From Lineus longissimus (Eukaryota; Nemertea; Pilidiophora; Heteronemertea; Lineidae): a stretch of DNA of 64,000 nt. The stretch spans positions 3,658,001-3,722,000 of the forward strand of contig NC_088323.1 in assembly GCF_910592395.1 (NCBI RefSeq), written 5' to 3'. Under the pieces are notes generated by a model. It searched no databases. It saw nothing but the letters and a program-made list of their open reading frames with translations, and had not been told where the DNA came from. Made by a program: the position numbers and the translations under genes. This document shows, one piece after another, positions 39,101 to 46,566 of this stretch (within the stretch, counting starts at the first letter, position 1; each line of letters starts with the position of its first letter).

Positions 39101-42100
39101 AGTGATTCGGAAGTAGCTAAGAGGTCTGAGCAGGACTGGCCTTGGATGGAGATCCATTAAGGACATTTGCCATGGTTAAGGTCGATATTAAAATCAACAA
39201 AACATCAGCGACTCTCGCCTCTATGGTCGTAAGCTCCAGTGGATGCCCAGCTCACAACTCAACATCCCTAATAATATTTGGTTACAGGTGATCCACGCTG
39301 AGGATGTCTCTCCGCAGCTGCAGGCTTTTGGCTTCTCCGTCGCTGGAGGAATGGATCTTGACACCAATGAATACCCCGACATCGTGGTGGGAGCTTATGA
39401 GTCGGATAGAGCTGTTGTTCTTAGGTGCGTCAAATAAACTCTTGTCGTTATCATGAAGGCTTGAATCATGTATAAATGGATGAAGAAATTTGTATTGAAA
39501 TTATTATATTCGATCCGCCAGAAGACATGAACGTCGCTTCATCGTATGTTTTTAACTCCCAAGCTGTACCTCCCTCACAAAGCCTCAAATTTGCTCTTAC
39601 ATTTGGCTACTAGAGTTGCTTATCAACTGGCACTCTTAAGTCAGGTCAAGTCCACAATTTCGCTTTGACTGTCAATTTGAGACGAACTCCACCACTAACA
39701 GTTGTTTTGGGTTTTCTTACTGATTTTCAGATCTCGCCCGATTATCAAAATGTCACCTACCTTAGAAATTCTGCCGGCAGTCATCAACTTCGTAGATACA
39801 AAATCTAACTGCCGACTCAAGGATAGAACGAAAGTTACATGGTAAGCTGTTTTGGTCCTCGAGCAAGAGTGTTTATTTGAAACAATGATTTTTTGTTTTT
39901 TTTACTTTGAAAACCAGCGTATATTTTTTTGATAATTAGGTCATGAGATCTAATCAAGTGGAAGCCAAAAGCTTTGATCACAGCAATATGTGACAAAATT
40001 TGATATTTTAGGAGTTATTTAAAATCATAAGTTTATAGTCTTTTTGATGTCGCCTAGTATCGTATATGATTTAATCAGTGCTTGTTTCCTTTACAGCGTT
40101 ACAGTGAAGACATGCGTGAATTACACCGGAGCTGGTCTCCCGTCGTTTATAAGTAAGTTCCAGTATATTGACATCTTCTCATCCTAGGTTTTCTCCCCGT
40201 TGAGCAAACGAAGTTATCCCATGGCATGTATACCTGGGGCCTTTTCGCAAAGCCACCGTAATACCAACAACATCCCCTAACGATGTCGACAAATGGAATA
40301 GACGTTCACGTTTCGGGGATTTGCGAAATCTCCTTATTCCTGAATAGCCAAAATCAAAGATTGAGTACTGAAAATATCAAAGCAATATCAGTCCGCCTTT
40401 TAACAATTTTTTGTTCCTCAGCCCAGATGAGTTTCACTGTGTAGGTTTATAGGCCCTTCGCCATGCTCAGTGCCAAGAAAAAACTGGCTAATACTTCATG
40501 ATTATTTCGTCTGAGGGTTCTTTTTTCTAAATATCTGCCATCCTTGTACTTTAGATATCAAGCTTGATTGGGAGTTGGACATTATGGGCAACGTGAAGAG
40601 AGCATTCTTCCACGGGCGAAAGGAGGGGCAGAGTAAAGATGACAGGTCGATAAGACTCAAAGAGGGCCAGACGTGGTGCAGGACGCCACAGATCTATGTC
40701 AGGGTAAGCGGTCTATAAAATAACATGGAGCTTGCGGTCCTTGGTTGTCTGATCAAGACCGCTGTGGTAGGCCAATAGTGTAAATCAAAACGCGAGGTGC
40801 CATCGGAGTGAGGCCTATCCTAGCGGTCTTGATAAGACAGGTATCAATTCCGACAAATGACCTTTTTCGTAGGCTCGATAAAATAGAAATAATGCCACTT
40901 GGTTCCATGTACCAAATTACAAATTGAATACCTCTTTGGTATCAGGGCAGACTTGTACATAGGCGTAGGTTATAGCATTCTTTGGCTATTTTCCTTTAAA
41001 ACATCTCAAAGGCATCGACCGATAATGTTTAATTCCTCTTACAGAAAGACATCAAAGACAAGTTGACCCCGGTGGTGGTTGACCTCAGGGTGACAGTACT
41101 GGAAAAGGCTAACCCAGCACCGGACGAGCTTATACCAATTCTGGACCAGTATGCAAACACTCATGTTCAGGCGAAGGTAACCTTCTTCATTCTTGATTAT
41201 CCCAATCTCAGAGCATTATTAGGAGGTCCAAGCCGATCTTTGTACCATTCGATGATACTGATGTTGATGTTAAGACTGCTACATGTAGATACGGTTTTGA
41301 ATCAAGGAATAAAAATCAACGCTCTCTTTCTTTTGACTTCAAGGGATCTAACACTTTTTAAAATGGGTCAGTCTCTGCCTACATAAGCTTGCTGTTCTAA
41401 TGTCTGCGGTAACCTCAAACCTATCATTTCCAGGCCCACGTCCGCAAGGAGTGTGGACCAGACAACGTGTGTATACCAGACCTGAAAGTCCGTACTAAGC
41501 TCATTACGGAGTTCTTCATCATTGGAAGCGGCCAGGCTGTGGAGTTTACCATAGAGATCGACAATTATGGTGAAGATGCCTACGCGTCACAGGTTACGGT
41601 GGAGTTTCCCAAAGGAACAGGGTTTATAAACGTTTATAATATACATTCGGTACGTTTTAAAAGATCTCGTAAATGGCAGGGACATTTAAGCGCATCACAA
41701 GCACCCTGCTATACAGACAGACAGAAAGAACCATCCAATGGTTACGTCCTTTGTTATTTAGGATGGACAGGTTCGCATTATAATGCAGCTAGTGTAGGAA
41801 AAAACATGCTTGAATTGTATTGAAACACGTACACGTATAACGATCCGTGATAAGTCACTGATCTCAACGTCCCTTATCACCAAAACCTGCGTACTCTCTT
41901 CTGTCCTGTCGTCGAAAAAGTCATGTTATCTTTATTACTGAGGCCTCGGCCTATCATTGAAGAAGGACGTCAAGTAGGGGTGTCATTTTTACAGCCCACG
42001 AGTAAATCAACGTCCATTACCTTGAATATTTGACAACATGCGTTGATTTTTCTCCGTTGCATTTCACTTCAGCAAACCGAGGTGACTTGTTCTACGATGG

Positions 42101-44729
42101 AAATGAACGTGACATATGTGATTTGTGATATCGGCAATCCACTAAAAGCTAACAACTCGGTAAGCAATCGACTTTTTATTGTTAGAGTGTCTTAACCGAT
42201 CTCTTAGCCCAACGAGAAAGGTTGGATAAGTTTTTGAATGTCGTCCTGGTAAAACCACACCACCCCTCATCACGAGTATCATTACATCCAGTTGATATTG
42301 CGCAGGAGACTTTGATTTTCTCTGTTTCATTTATAGGTTGAATTCTCTCTGCGAGCTTCTACCAAGAACGTCAACGGTTCAAAAAGTTCATTAAGCTTCT
42401 TACTGAATGCTAACAGCACCAACAAGGAGAACATCGACACCATTGACAATAATTTAGGAAAGTTGGATGTACCCGTCCGGGTTGTCAACGAGCTCATGTT
42501 TACTGGGTAAGTGATTGCGAATATATAACGTACTCATTCCTCTGTACCGCCACTTCATATCGATCGTTGACCTTCCTCCATGCCTGTTTACATCGGAGAC
42601 GAGTCGCTTAACATCAATTGACAAAACCAGCATGCTGTAGTGACCGCCTCGCCTGGAGGGATGCCGATAGCCTATTGGTGGAGCCGATAGAACTGATATG
42701 TAACAAAGTGATGCAGTTCTGCGAACATGGTACATCATGAGATACATCCTGGGAATATCTTCGAACCCAATGTTATACGACCCAACCTGGCAACTTGACA
42801 ACTTGTTTGTCATTCGTTACTTTCCTCAAGCAGAAATCATGTAGGAACTCTTGTCAGGTGACAGATTTTGACCAATCAAAACCCCCGTAAGTGATCATGG
42901 CCGTATACCAGTCAGGATCTCCCATATTGCTGCTTGTGGAAGCGGAAGTGGTGAATGCTGGGCAGCGTTACCAAATCGTCCACTCTTCATGGTTACTAAG
43001 CAAATCTCATTGTTTCAGTATATCCAACCCAGAACAAATTCCCTTCAATAGTACAGAGGCGAAAAAACAAAAAGTAGTTGCACATGAAAAAGACATCGGT
43101 CCTGAAGTCATCCACTTATATCAGGTAAGGTTTTCCCAGAAGCACTGGAATGAATGGATGCGCTTTTAGATTAAGGGATTAAGAATGGATTAAAAATACC
43201 TCTTATTAATTTAATTGAATTTTAGGTCGATTTTTGAAAACATGTCTTTCCATTTAATATTCAATCGATATATTACTGTTTCCAATTCTTTCCCGTCAGC
43301 TTCGGAATCGAGGACCGAGTGATGTCGGTAGTGCTAGTCTACAGCTGATCTGGCCGAGCGAGCTCCAGAACGGTGACCCCTTACTCTACCTCACCGAGAC
43401 CCCTCAGATCATTAAGGGGGAGGGAAAATGTATGACCACAAATGTCAATCCTTATAATTTAACCGTGAGTCCGTGGTTTTATTTCTTACGTTGCTTCTGA
43501 TCTATTACTAATGTGGAAAGGACCATATGATATCAAGCCCTGTGGGAAAATTCGCTGAATAATATTGTGCTTAGTGGTACTGGGAGACGTGCAGGCCGAG
43601 ATGGCCTAGCCCTCATCAAGATGTCAAGTCCAAATTGTAAAAAAACAGAGCAAGACCTTAATGCCGCGGTCCGATTCGTCCTTAGAATTTGATGCTGCCA
43701 TGCCTGTTGTCAACAAAGCAGAAGAGATAAGTTGTGCTTTCAAATTGAGAAATGAATCTTTTCGTGAGAGTATATGTTATGAAACCGAACGTCTAATTTC
43801 TTTGGAGTTAATTTCAGGGTCGTCTGTGAGATGCCTCTTTTAAAGCTTTTGATTTGCCTCTTCAGCTTGAAGATAGATCGAAAAACAAAGACATAGCCAA
43901 TACGTTAGCATCAATAGATTTAGGAGCTTTTAAGAAGAGAAGTAGAACAAAAAGAGCATCAGATTTAGTTGATAAACTTGTAAGTTATAGATAACCTTTA
44001 TCCCTCGATTCCGTAATTTATAACGCCAATATCAACTTGAAGTGAAATGATACTTTACAGCGTTACCGACTTACTTAGCTCTCTTAACCCCTTCTGATAT
44101 ACTACCGGTATGGTCTAATGCATGTAACGACCAAAGAAAGGTTTAAGGTTTATCTTAAAGATAAAGATGTTGCAACTTTCCCGAGCGCGGAAGTTGGTGC
44201 AGATTATCCTTCCATTTACTCTCCTGATGACGGACGATGGACAGGTTCATGAAATGCATTGTTAATGAGGTATACACACAGTGTAGTGACCATTGGTCTA
44301 TGTAATGTATGTTTACTAGAATTCACATCTTATTTGTTCCTTTCTTGCATACTGGTACCGTATTTGTCCATTTCTTATTGTAGGTATGTGATTCCAGTTG
44401 GTGCACAGTGATAGAGTGTAAAGTCGGTCCAATGAGAAGTGGTGATAGCATGCTTCTTCAAATAAGAGCAAGAGTTTATATCAGCACGCTAGTCAAGGTA
44501 AGCCATTGACAATTATCTCATACTAATTTCATAACTTGGTATTCGTCATGGTCTTCTTGGCAATGGTCATAGCCGTCGTAAAACGAGTCAATAGAATCAA
44601 AATTAATGTTTCTTTGTTTCAGTGGGAGCTAAATGACGTCATAGTGATGTCAGGAGCAATAGCCCAGGTCATGAAAGTCCCCTATGACGTCAGACCTATA
44701 GAGTACTCTATAGATGCTTATCAGGTAAG

Positions 44730-44770
<41 letters not shown>

Positions 44771-45818
44771 GTCATCACAATGCATGTTTTTTTACCGTTT
44801 TCTGGTCTTTCACCGGTCAACTAAAAGTACGAAAAAAATAGCCCTCGCGAGGTGGTACTAGTTTAGTGCATTAGGATAACTTGGCTTTCTTCCTCTCTGT
44901 ACATAGTACAATGTCAACTTTTAGTACATATTCAGTATCAAAACCGTACTCGTATCTATTCCATTCCTATTTAGGTTGGGACGTATATTACTGCCGCCAA
45001 CATCGACAAGCATGAAAAAACCATTCCACTGTGGGTGATAGCCCTGGCAGCCAGCATAGGAGTCCTTTTACTGATATTCATAATTTTATTACTTTGGAAA
45101 GTGAGTGTACACAATCATTATAGCGTTCTTTACCTTTTGTGCGATAACCGTGCTCAGGGATCCGGTACGATTGCAAAAATTGGTGAAAAGTGAATTTATA
45201 ACAGTTAATTCACCATAATCATGCAACAAATGGTACAAATGTGTCATTGATAAAATAATTCCTCTAATCAAAAACATTAACCCAATGTGTAATTTAATTT
45301 TTATTTTCCGCATTTATACTTTTGATAAAAATATTGTAAGAGTTTTACAAGCTTTCCTTGGTGTTGGAAAAAATGCATGCATGAAATGATTCAACCATTT
45401 TTACTTGTTCCTACCCGGGAAAAGAAGGTAAACAACTGAATATTCTAATGTGAACTATCCCACGTGTTCTATACTTCCTTACACATTCTCTTTCTTCTTT
45501 AGCAGCTAACCAATATTCGTGTACAAAAATTTGCACAGAAATAACCGAAGCTTTCTTCATTGTCTTCAACTATCTTCAGTTGCTCCAAAGTTTTACAACC
45601 GCCTCTGAAAAGAAATTTTGAGAAAAAAACAGGTCAAATCACCTCCTTCTCCATACAATGACCCTTCCTCTTGTTCGTTTCAGTGCGGTTTCTTCCAACG
45701 TAAGCGAGTCGAAGACGAGGATGCTATTATGATGCAAACGGCCACGTACAATAGCAAGTCCAAGACACCATTAAAATCAAATGGGTACAATTATGACTTC
45801 GATGGGAGCGAAATTTGA
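5979..45818 (+). CDS. Integrin alpha subunit, PS2/alphaV-type, complete gene (25 exons plus one alternative exon)
   Basis: Integrin alpha chains pair with beta chains at the plasma membrane and bind matrix ligands. Joining 5979-6145, 14163-14284, 14661-14764 (or 16711-16814), 24665-24785, 30828-30889, 34989-35124, 35476-35520, 35951-36101, 38405-38519, 38831-39043, 39288-39424, 39731-39841, 40097-40152, 40555-40703, 41045-41176, 41434-41649, 42073-42159, 42337-42506, 43019-43124, 43300-43464, 43866-43979, 44384-44497, 44623-44724, 44975-45100 and 45684-45818 gives 3156 nt: 1051 residues plus stop, normal for the family. Order: signal peptide (1-23), propeller (24 to about 460), three DxD/NxD/NxxxD calcium loops (298-306, 372-380, 435-443), thigh/calf region, furin-type site SRTKR (cut after 885), membrane segment (about 984-1006), GFFQR tail. 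There is no I domain. The YWQGQ signature and ACAPRYV favour the PS2/alphaV/alpha5 (RGD) class over the laminin class; the ligand is inferred. Confidence 0.95.
9598..9604. repeat. Left target-site duplication (gtatcta)
   Basis: Identical to 10560-10566 on the other side of the element. Confidence 0.8.
9605..10559. mobile_element. Non-autonomous DNA transposon with 26-bp perfect TIRs and 7-bp TSD
   Basis: Bases 9605-9630 (starting ccaaggaggataccgcgg) are the exact reverse complement of 10534-10559. The element is flanked on both sides by gtatcta (9598-9604 and 10560-10566), a 7-bp target duplication; it can be read as 8 bp if one terminal base is shared. The 955-bp interior shows no transposase, only an 86-codon ORF (10182-10442) with no recognised motif. 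The superfamily is not determined. The perfect termini suggest a fairly recent insertion. Confidence 0.85.
10560..10566. repeat. Right target-site duplication (gtatcta)
   Basis: Identical to 9598-9604. Confidence 0.8.
14163..14284 (+). CDS. Integrin alpha exon 2: propeller blade 1
   Basis: Acceptor tttcatgtag, donor gtaggt. It encodes VLVGAPEAQTNQPSVTRAGA and then LYRCKPDDPNVCEAIPVD, matching the LLVGAPKANTTQ..GGQVLKC region of alphaV-class chains; the Cys pair is the conserved blade-1 disulphide. It ends after one base of codon 97. Confidence 0.95.
14661..14764 (+). CDS. Integrin alpha exon 3a (alternative): blade 1-2 loop and start of blade 2
   Basis: Acceptor ctcctttcag, donor gtgagt, 104 bp, entering in phase 1 and leaving in phase 0. 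It encodes residues 97-131: PELLWNGRNEMQSEDKS, then QWLGATV. The QW(F/L)GATV string aligns to the HQWFGASV start of blade 2 in alphaV. The variable part is polar (GRNEMQS). It competes with 16711-16814 for the same place in the mRNA. Confidence 0.93.
14765..16710 (+). other. Intron between alternative exons 3a and 3b
   Basis: 1946 bp with no supported gene. Just past the 3a donor lies a direct repeat of gtcacgtgatgc (around 14773-14810), and a GC-rich CG-containing patch lies at about 15440-15540. Any splicing regulators that enforce the 3a/3b choice may lie here; none is identified. Confidence 0.6.
16711..16814 (+). CDS. Integrin alpha exon 3b (alternative, mutually exclusive with 3a)
   Basis: Acceptor cgtgttgcag, donor gtgagt, 104 bp, same phases as 3a. 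It encodes PERLWNLTAFVPIEDKS, then QWFGATV. 19 of 35 residues equal 3a. Differences cluster at positions 104-110 (LTAFVPI against GRNEMQS), and NLT at 103-105 is an N-glycosylation sequon absent from 3a. Using both exons would shift the frame (208 nt), so they should be used one at a time. No stop or defect suggests a dead copy. Confidence 0.92.
23636..23706 (+). ncRNA. Candidate miRNA-like hairpin in integrin intron
   Basis: The 71-nt segment folds on itself. The 5' arm (ttgctgtcaatagtggg, then tttgaagatatg) pairs with the 3' arm (atatcttcaagctcac, then tctagacagcaa). By eye, about 28 pairs carry two mismatches and a few G:U pairs around a short AU-rich loop, on the same strand as the host gene. 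It could equally be a tiny palindromic transposon relic. I recognise no known miRNA seed. Confidence 0.35.
23964..24072 (+). repeat. tRNA-derived SINE fragment
   Basis: It has a good RNA polymerase III B box (ggttcgaacc at 24001-24010), an A-box-like stretch about 25 bp upstream (atcagctggcgg), and a downstream tail gtgtataaaatgggtacc. That tail resembles the tRNA-unrelated region of SINEs common in marine invertebrates. It is not a functional tRNA: no acceptor or anticodon stems can be drawn. Confidence 0.45.
24665..24785 (+). CDS. Integrin alpha exon 4: propeller blade 2
   Basis: Acceptor catccgtag, donor gtaagt. It encodes ACAPRYVYFSRQFDKREPVG, then MCWVN..F.KYSPC, the conserved (A/S)CAPRY..PVG.C blade-2 region with its disulphide cysteines. 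It ends after one base of a Thr codon. Confidence 0.95.
24786..30827 (+). other. Integrin intron before exon 5 (6.0 kb)
   Basis: No gene supported. Low-complexity GTG/G-rich tract at about 29761-29796. A B-box-like ggtcgagtcg near 29204 is too weak to call a SINE. Confidence 0.6.
30828..30889 (+). CDS. Integrin alpha exon 5 (62 bp): end of blade 2
   Basis: Acceptor ccctctttcag, donor gtacgtgagt. Two bases complete Thr, then FWGYHRQGYCQAGISASITP. The G(Y/F)CQAG(F/I)S motif is universal in alpha chains, and the phases (1 in, 0 out) are exactly those needed to join exons 4 and 6. Confidence 0.93.
30890..34988 (+). other. Integrin intron before exon 6 (4.1 kb)
   Basis: AT-rich. Short ORFs without recognisable motifs (for example 32617-32988). 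No repeat or RNA gene supported. Confidence 0.6.
34989..35124 (+). CDS. Integrin alpha exon 6: propeller blade 3
   Basis: Acceptor ctctctcag, donor gtcagt after codon position 1. It encodes DGDRLLLGAVGSYYWQGQAF and then LYENLDSVDLIETPEGP..DDNSYLG. GSYYWQGQ is typical of the RGD-binding PS2/alphaV class (laminin-class chains have NWKG here). Confidence 0.95.
35476..35520 (+). CDS. Integrin alpha exon 7 (45 bp): start of blade 4
   Basis: Acceptor ctgtctag, donor gtaagt. It encodes GFSSATGEFTGDTIP and joins in frame to exon 8 (DYVSGVPRG). This is the region of the first FG-GAP calcium loop of alphaV, but with Glu instead of the leading Asp (E245-T247-D249-D253). Confidence 0.93.
35951..36101 (+). 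CDS. Integrin alpha exon 8: blades 4-5, calcium loop
   Basis: Acceptor actttcag, donor gtaagt. It encodes DYVSGVPRGDMLKGKIAIFD and then SGDQLGSYFGYAIEVADLNGDG. The FG-GAP calcium loop is D298, N300, D302 and (from exon 9) D306. An RGD tripeptide (260-262) sits in the propeller itself. Confidence 0.95.
36912..36920. repeat. Left 9-bp target duplication (atgtggcaa)
   Basis: Identical to 38146-38154. Confidence 0.85.
36921..38145. mobile_element. Fold-back/Mutator-like DNA element with 9-bp TSD
   Basis: The left end starts ggtaaccggaaaaacgccga and continues in repeated cgacc units; the right end is its reverse complement (ggtcggtcggtcggcg..ccggttacc). Both sides are flanked by atgtggcaa (36912-36920 and 38146-38154), a 9-bp target duplication as made by Mutator-like and some fold-back elements. 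No transposase ORF. A second copy of the right terminus ends at 38048, and a 601-bp palindrome is nested inside. Confidence 0.85.
37423..38023. repeat. 601-bp palindrome with internal 22-bp tandem repeats
   Basis: Arms of about 220 bp (37423-37643 and 37803-38023) are near-perfect reverse complements (tatggctggcgggagtgg against ccactcccgccagccata). The centre holds about four copies of a 22-bp unit (cacttccggcgtccatawatcg, about 37693-37791) and a second copy of an arm segment (cccgcatttcatgaatta, then gtgaccattaaatct). Confidence 0.85.
38146..38154. repeat. Right 9-bp target duplication (atgtggcaa)
   Basis: Identical to 36912-36920. Confidence 0.85.
38405..38519 (+). CDS. Integrin alpha exon 9: blade 5
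   Basis: Acceptor ctttgcag, donor gtaagt. It encodes ADDIIVGAPFYSNYHDYNDR, then GYETGRVYIYYQNARD, the DD(I/L)(I/L)VGAP half of the FG-GAP repeat started in exon 8. Confidence 0.95.
38831..39043 (+). CDS. Integrin alpha exon 10: blade 6, calcium loop
   Basis: Acceptor tttcttgcag, donor gtaaga, phases 0/0. It encodes GRFGLAMANIGDINRDEIQD, then IAVGAPYDGED..GAVYIFHGSKSGI. Calcium loop D372, N374, D376, D380. Confidence 0.95.
39288..39424 (+). CDS. Integrin alpha exon 11: blade 7, calcium loop
   Basis: Acceptor ggttacag, donor gtgcgt. It encodes FGFSVAGGMDLDTNEYPDIV, then VGAYESDRAVVLR. Calcium loop D435, D437, N439, D443. Confidence 0.95.
39731..39841 (+). CDS. Integrin alpha exon 12: end of propeller and start of thigh
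   Basis: Acceptor gattttcag, donor gtaagc. It encodes SRPIIKMSPTLEILPAVINF and then KSNCR; the RSRP(I/V) string is conserved at the propeller end. It ends in the first two bases of a Cys codon. Confidence 0.93.
40097..40152 (+). CDS. Integrin alpha exon 13 (56 bp): thigh domain
   Basis: Acceptor cctttacag, donor gtaagt. It encodes VTVKTCVNYTGAGLPSFI, the conserved thigh-domain Cys strand; NYT is a likely glycosylation site. Confidence 0.92.
40555..40703 (+). CDS. Integrin alpha exon 14: thigh domain
   Basis: Acceptor gtactttag, donor gtaagc. It encodes IKLDWELDIMGNVKRAFFHG, then LKEGQTWCRTPQIYVR. The ..LD..K.RA.F..L..G..C pattern is typical of alpha-chain thigh domains. Confidence 0.94.
40736..40840. 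repeat. Palindromic short element, copy 1 (in integrin intron 14)
   Basis: Ends ggtccttggttgtctgatca and, inverted, agcggtcttgataagac. Same family as 51418-51514 and 59125-59223. Confidence 0.65.
41045..41176 (+). CDS. Integrin alpha exon 15: thigh domain
   Basis: Acceptor ctcttacag, donor gtaacc. It encodes KDIKDKLTPVVVDLRVTVLE and then PDELIPILDQYANTHVQAK, matching the D(I/L)xDKL(S/T)P(I/V) and PILDQ motifs. Confidence 0.95.
41434..41649 (+). CDS. Integrin alpha exon 16: thigh/calf-1 junction
   Basis: Acceptor catttccag, donor gtacgt. It encodes AHVRKECGPDNVCIPDLKVR, then IEIDNYGEDAYASQVTVEFP. The C(G)xDN.C.PDL and N.GEDAY motifs mark the genu and calf-1 start. Confidence 0.95.
42073..42159 (+). 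CDS. Integrin alpha exon 17: calf-1
   Basis: Acceptor ttcacttcag, donor gtaagc. It encodes QTEVTCSTMEMNVTYVICDI, then GNPLKANNS; C.(I/L)GNPL is conserved. Confidence 0.94.
42337..42506 (+). CDS. Integrin alpha exon 18: calf-1
   Basis: Acceptor catttatag, donor gtaagt. It encodes VEFSLRASTKNVNGSKSSLS, then FLLNANSTNKENIDTIDNN, then VPVRVVNELMFTG. Several NxS/T sequons. Confidence 0.93.
43019..43124 (+). CDS. Integrin alpha exon 19: calf-1/calf-2
   Basis: Acceptor ttgtttcag, donor gtaagg. It encodes ISNPEQIPFNSTEAKKQKVV, then AHEKDIGPEVIHLYQ; DIGPEV.H.Y is a clear alpha-chain motif. Confidence 0.94.
43300..43464 (+). CDS. Integrin alpha exon 20: calf-2
   Basis: Acceptor ttcccgtcag, donor gtgagt. 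It encodes LRNRGPSDVGSASLQLIWPS, then LLYLTETPQI..GEGKCMT. N.GPS..G...L...WP is conserved. Confidence 0.94.
43866..43979 (+). CDS. Integrin alpha exon 21: furin-type cleavage region
   Basis: Acceptor ctcttcag, donor gtaagt. A hydrophilic linker ends in FKKRSRTKR, cut after Arg 885, then ASDLVDK starts the membrane-anchored light chain (residues 886-1051). Such processing is typical of I-domain-lacking alpha chains. Confidence 0.92.
44384..44497 (+). CDS. Integrin alpha exon 22: calf-2, light chain
   Basis: Acceptor cttattgtag, donor gtaagc. It encodes VCDSSWCTVIECKVGPMRSG, then LLQIRARVYISTLVK; the C....C..I.C.VG pattern holds the heavy-light chain disulphide cysteine. Confidence 0.94.
44623..44724 (+). 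CDS. Integrin alpha exon 23: calf-2
   Basis: Acceptor ttgtttcag, donor gtaagt. It encodes WELNDVIVMSGAIAQVMKVP, then YDVRPIEYSIDAYQ. The donor is followed at once by a long CAT repeat. Confidence 0.93.
44731..44776 (+). repeat. (CAT)n microsatellite next to exon 23 donor
   Basis: About 13 uninterrupted CAT units, then CGT CAT CAC, starting six bases into the intron. If the intron were kept, the frame would read a run of His and stop at 44839-44841. Confidence 0.95.
44975..45100 (+). CDS. Integrin alpha exon 24: transmembrane segment
   Basis: Acceptor ctatttag, donor gtgagt. It encodes VGTYITAANIDKHEKTIPLW, then VIALAASIGVLLLIFIILLLW and K: the membrane span at about residues 984-1006, with the usual PLW lead-in. 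Confidence 0.95.
45684..45818 (+). CDS. Integrin alpha exon 25: cytoplasmic tail and stop
   Basis: Acceptor ttcgtttcag, stop tga at 45816-45818. It encodes CGFFQRKRVEDEDAIMMQTA, then a tail ending YNYDFDGSEI. GFFQR replaces the usual GFFKR that clasps the beta tail. The roughly 44-residue tail has three Tyr residues (one in TYN, two in YNYDF) of unknown role. Confidence 0.94.
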   Translation, partial: CGFFQRKRVEDEDAIMMQTATYNSKSKTPLKSNGYNYDFDGSEI

Positions 45819-45853
45819 GTCGGCTCTACCGAGTATAACTCATAATTTTGTCA

Positions 45854-45859
45854 AATAAA
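45854..45859 (+). terminator. Integrin polyadenylation signal AATAAA
   Basis: Canonical hexamer 36 bases after the stop; this would give a very short 3'UTR. Further AATAAA copies lie in the minisatellite at 46330-46564, so longer forms are possible. Confidence 0.5.
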
Positions 45860-46255
45860 TTCACCGTCATTGAAGATCACGCATTATGCCTGGGAATTAC
45901 AATTAAAGGGATGCTCGTGGACTGCAGCAGTTGTGTTTACTGCAGGAGTTGTGATTTATTGCGAAATTAGAGCAGATACAGATGCTGAAAATTGTGAGAT
46001 TACAACTGTGTTGTTGACATAATTTTATCAACTAACGCCTGGACCCAGTTGTTCAGATACCGTTAAAGGCAAACGCCGGCGTTAGCTCAACCGACTTCAG
46101 TAAATTTCATTTGCAATAGTAGCGTTAGGACTTAATGCTAACGTTACTGCTAACGCCGTTTGAGCTACAGGACCCTGGACTCAACATTGTGACGCCGCTA
46201 CAACTTTTGGTACTTTAACGAGGTAGGGTTGGCACTGGAGTCGACAAGAGATTTG

Positions 46256-46566
46256 TGCGAAACCGTAGGGGGGGGGGGGGAGAATGGGTATAAGCTATAA
46301 GAAGGTAGTCTCCAAATTTAGGTTAAAGGAATAAACCGTATGGGGTAGAAGATATAAGGTAGTCCACCAATTGAGGTCAAAGAAATAAACCGTAGTGGGT
46401 GTATAAGATATAAGGAAGTCCACCAACTAAGCTCAAAGGAATAAACGGTACGAGAGAGTATAATATATAAGGAAGCCCGCCAGAGGTCAAAGGAATAAAC
46501 CGTGGGGGGGGGGGGGGGAGTATGATATCTAAGGTAGTCCACTAATTGAGGTCAAAGCAATAAACC
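46256..46566. repeat. G-rich minisatellite, ~5 units of 54-65 bp
   Basis: Units share ggaataaaccgta, then a G-rich stretch, tataagatataaggtagtccaccaa and gaggtcaaag. AATAAA starts at 46330, 46384, 46440, 46494 and 46559. Two units have expanded poly-G runs (46268-46279 and 46504-46518). Confidence 0.9.

Noticed and set aside
44536-44841. ORF with a run of histidines
   Set aside because: It is exon 23 read through flanking introns; the His run is the intronic CAT repeat.
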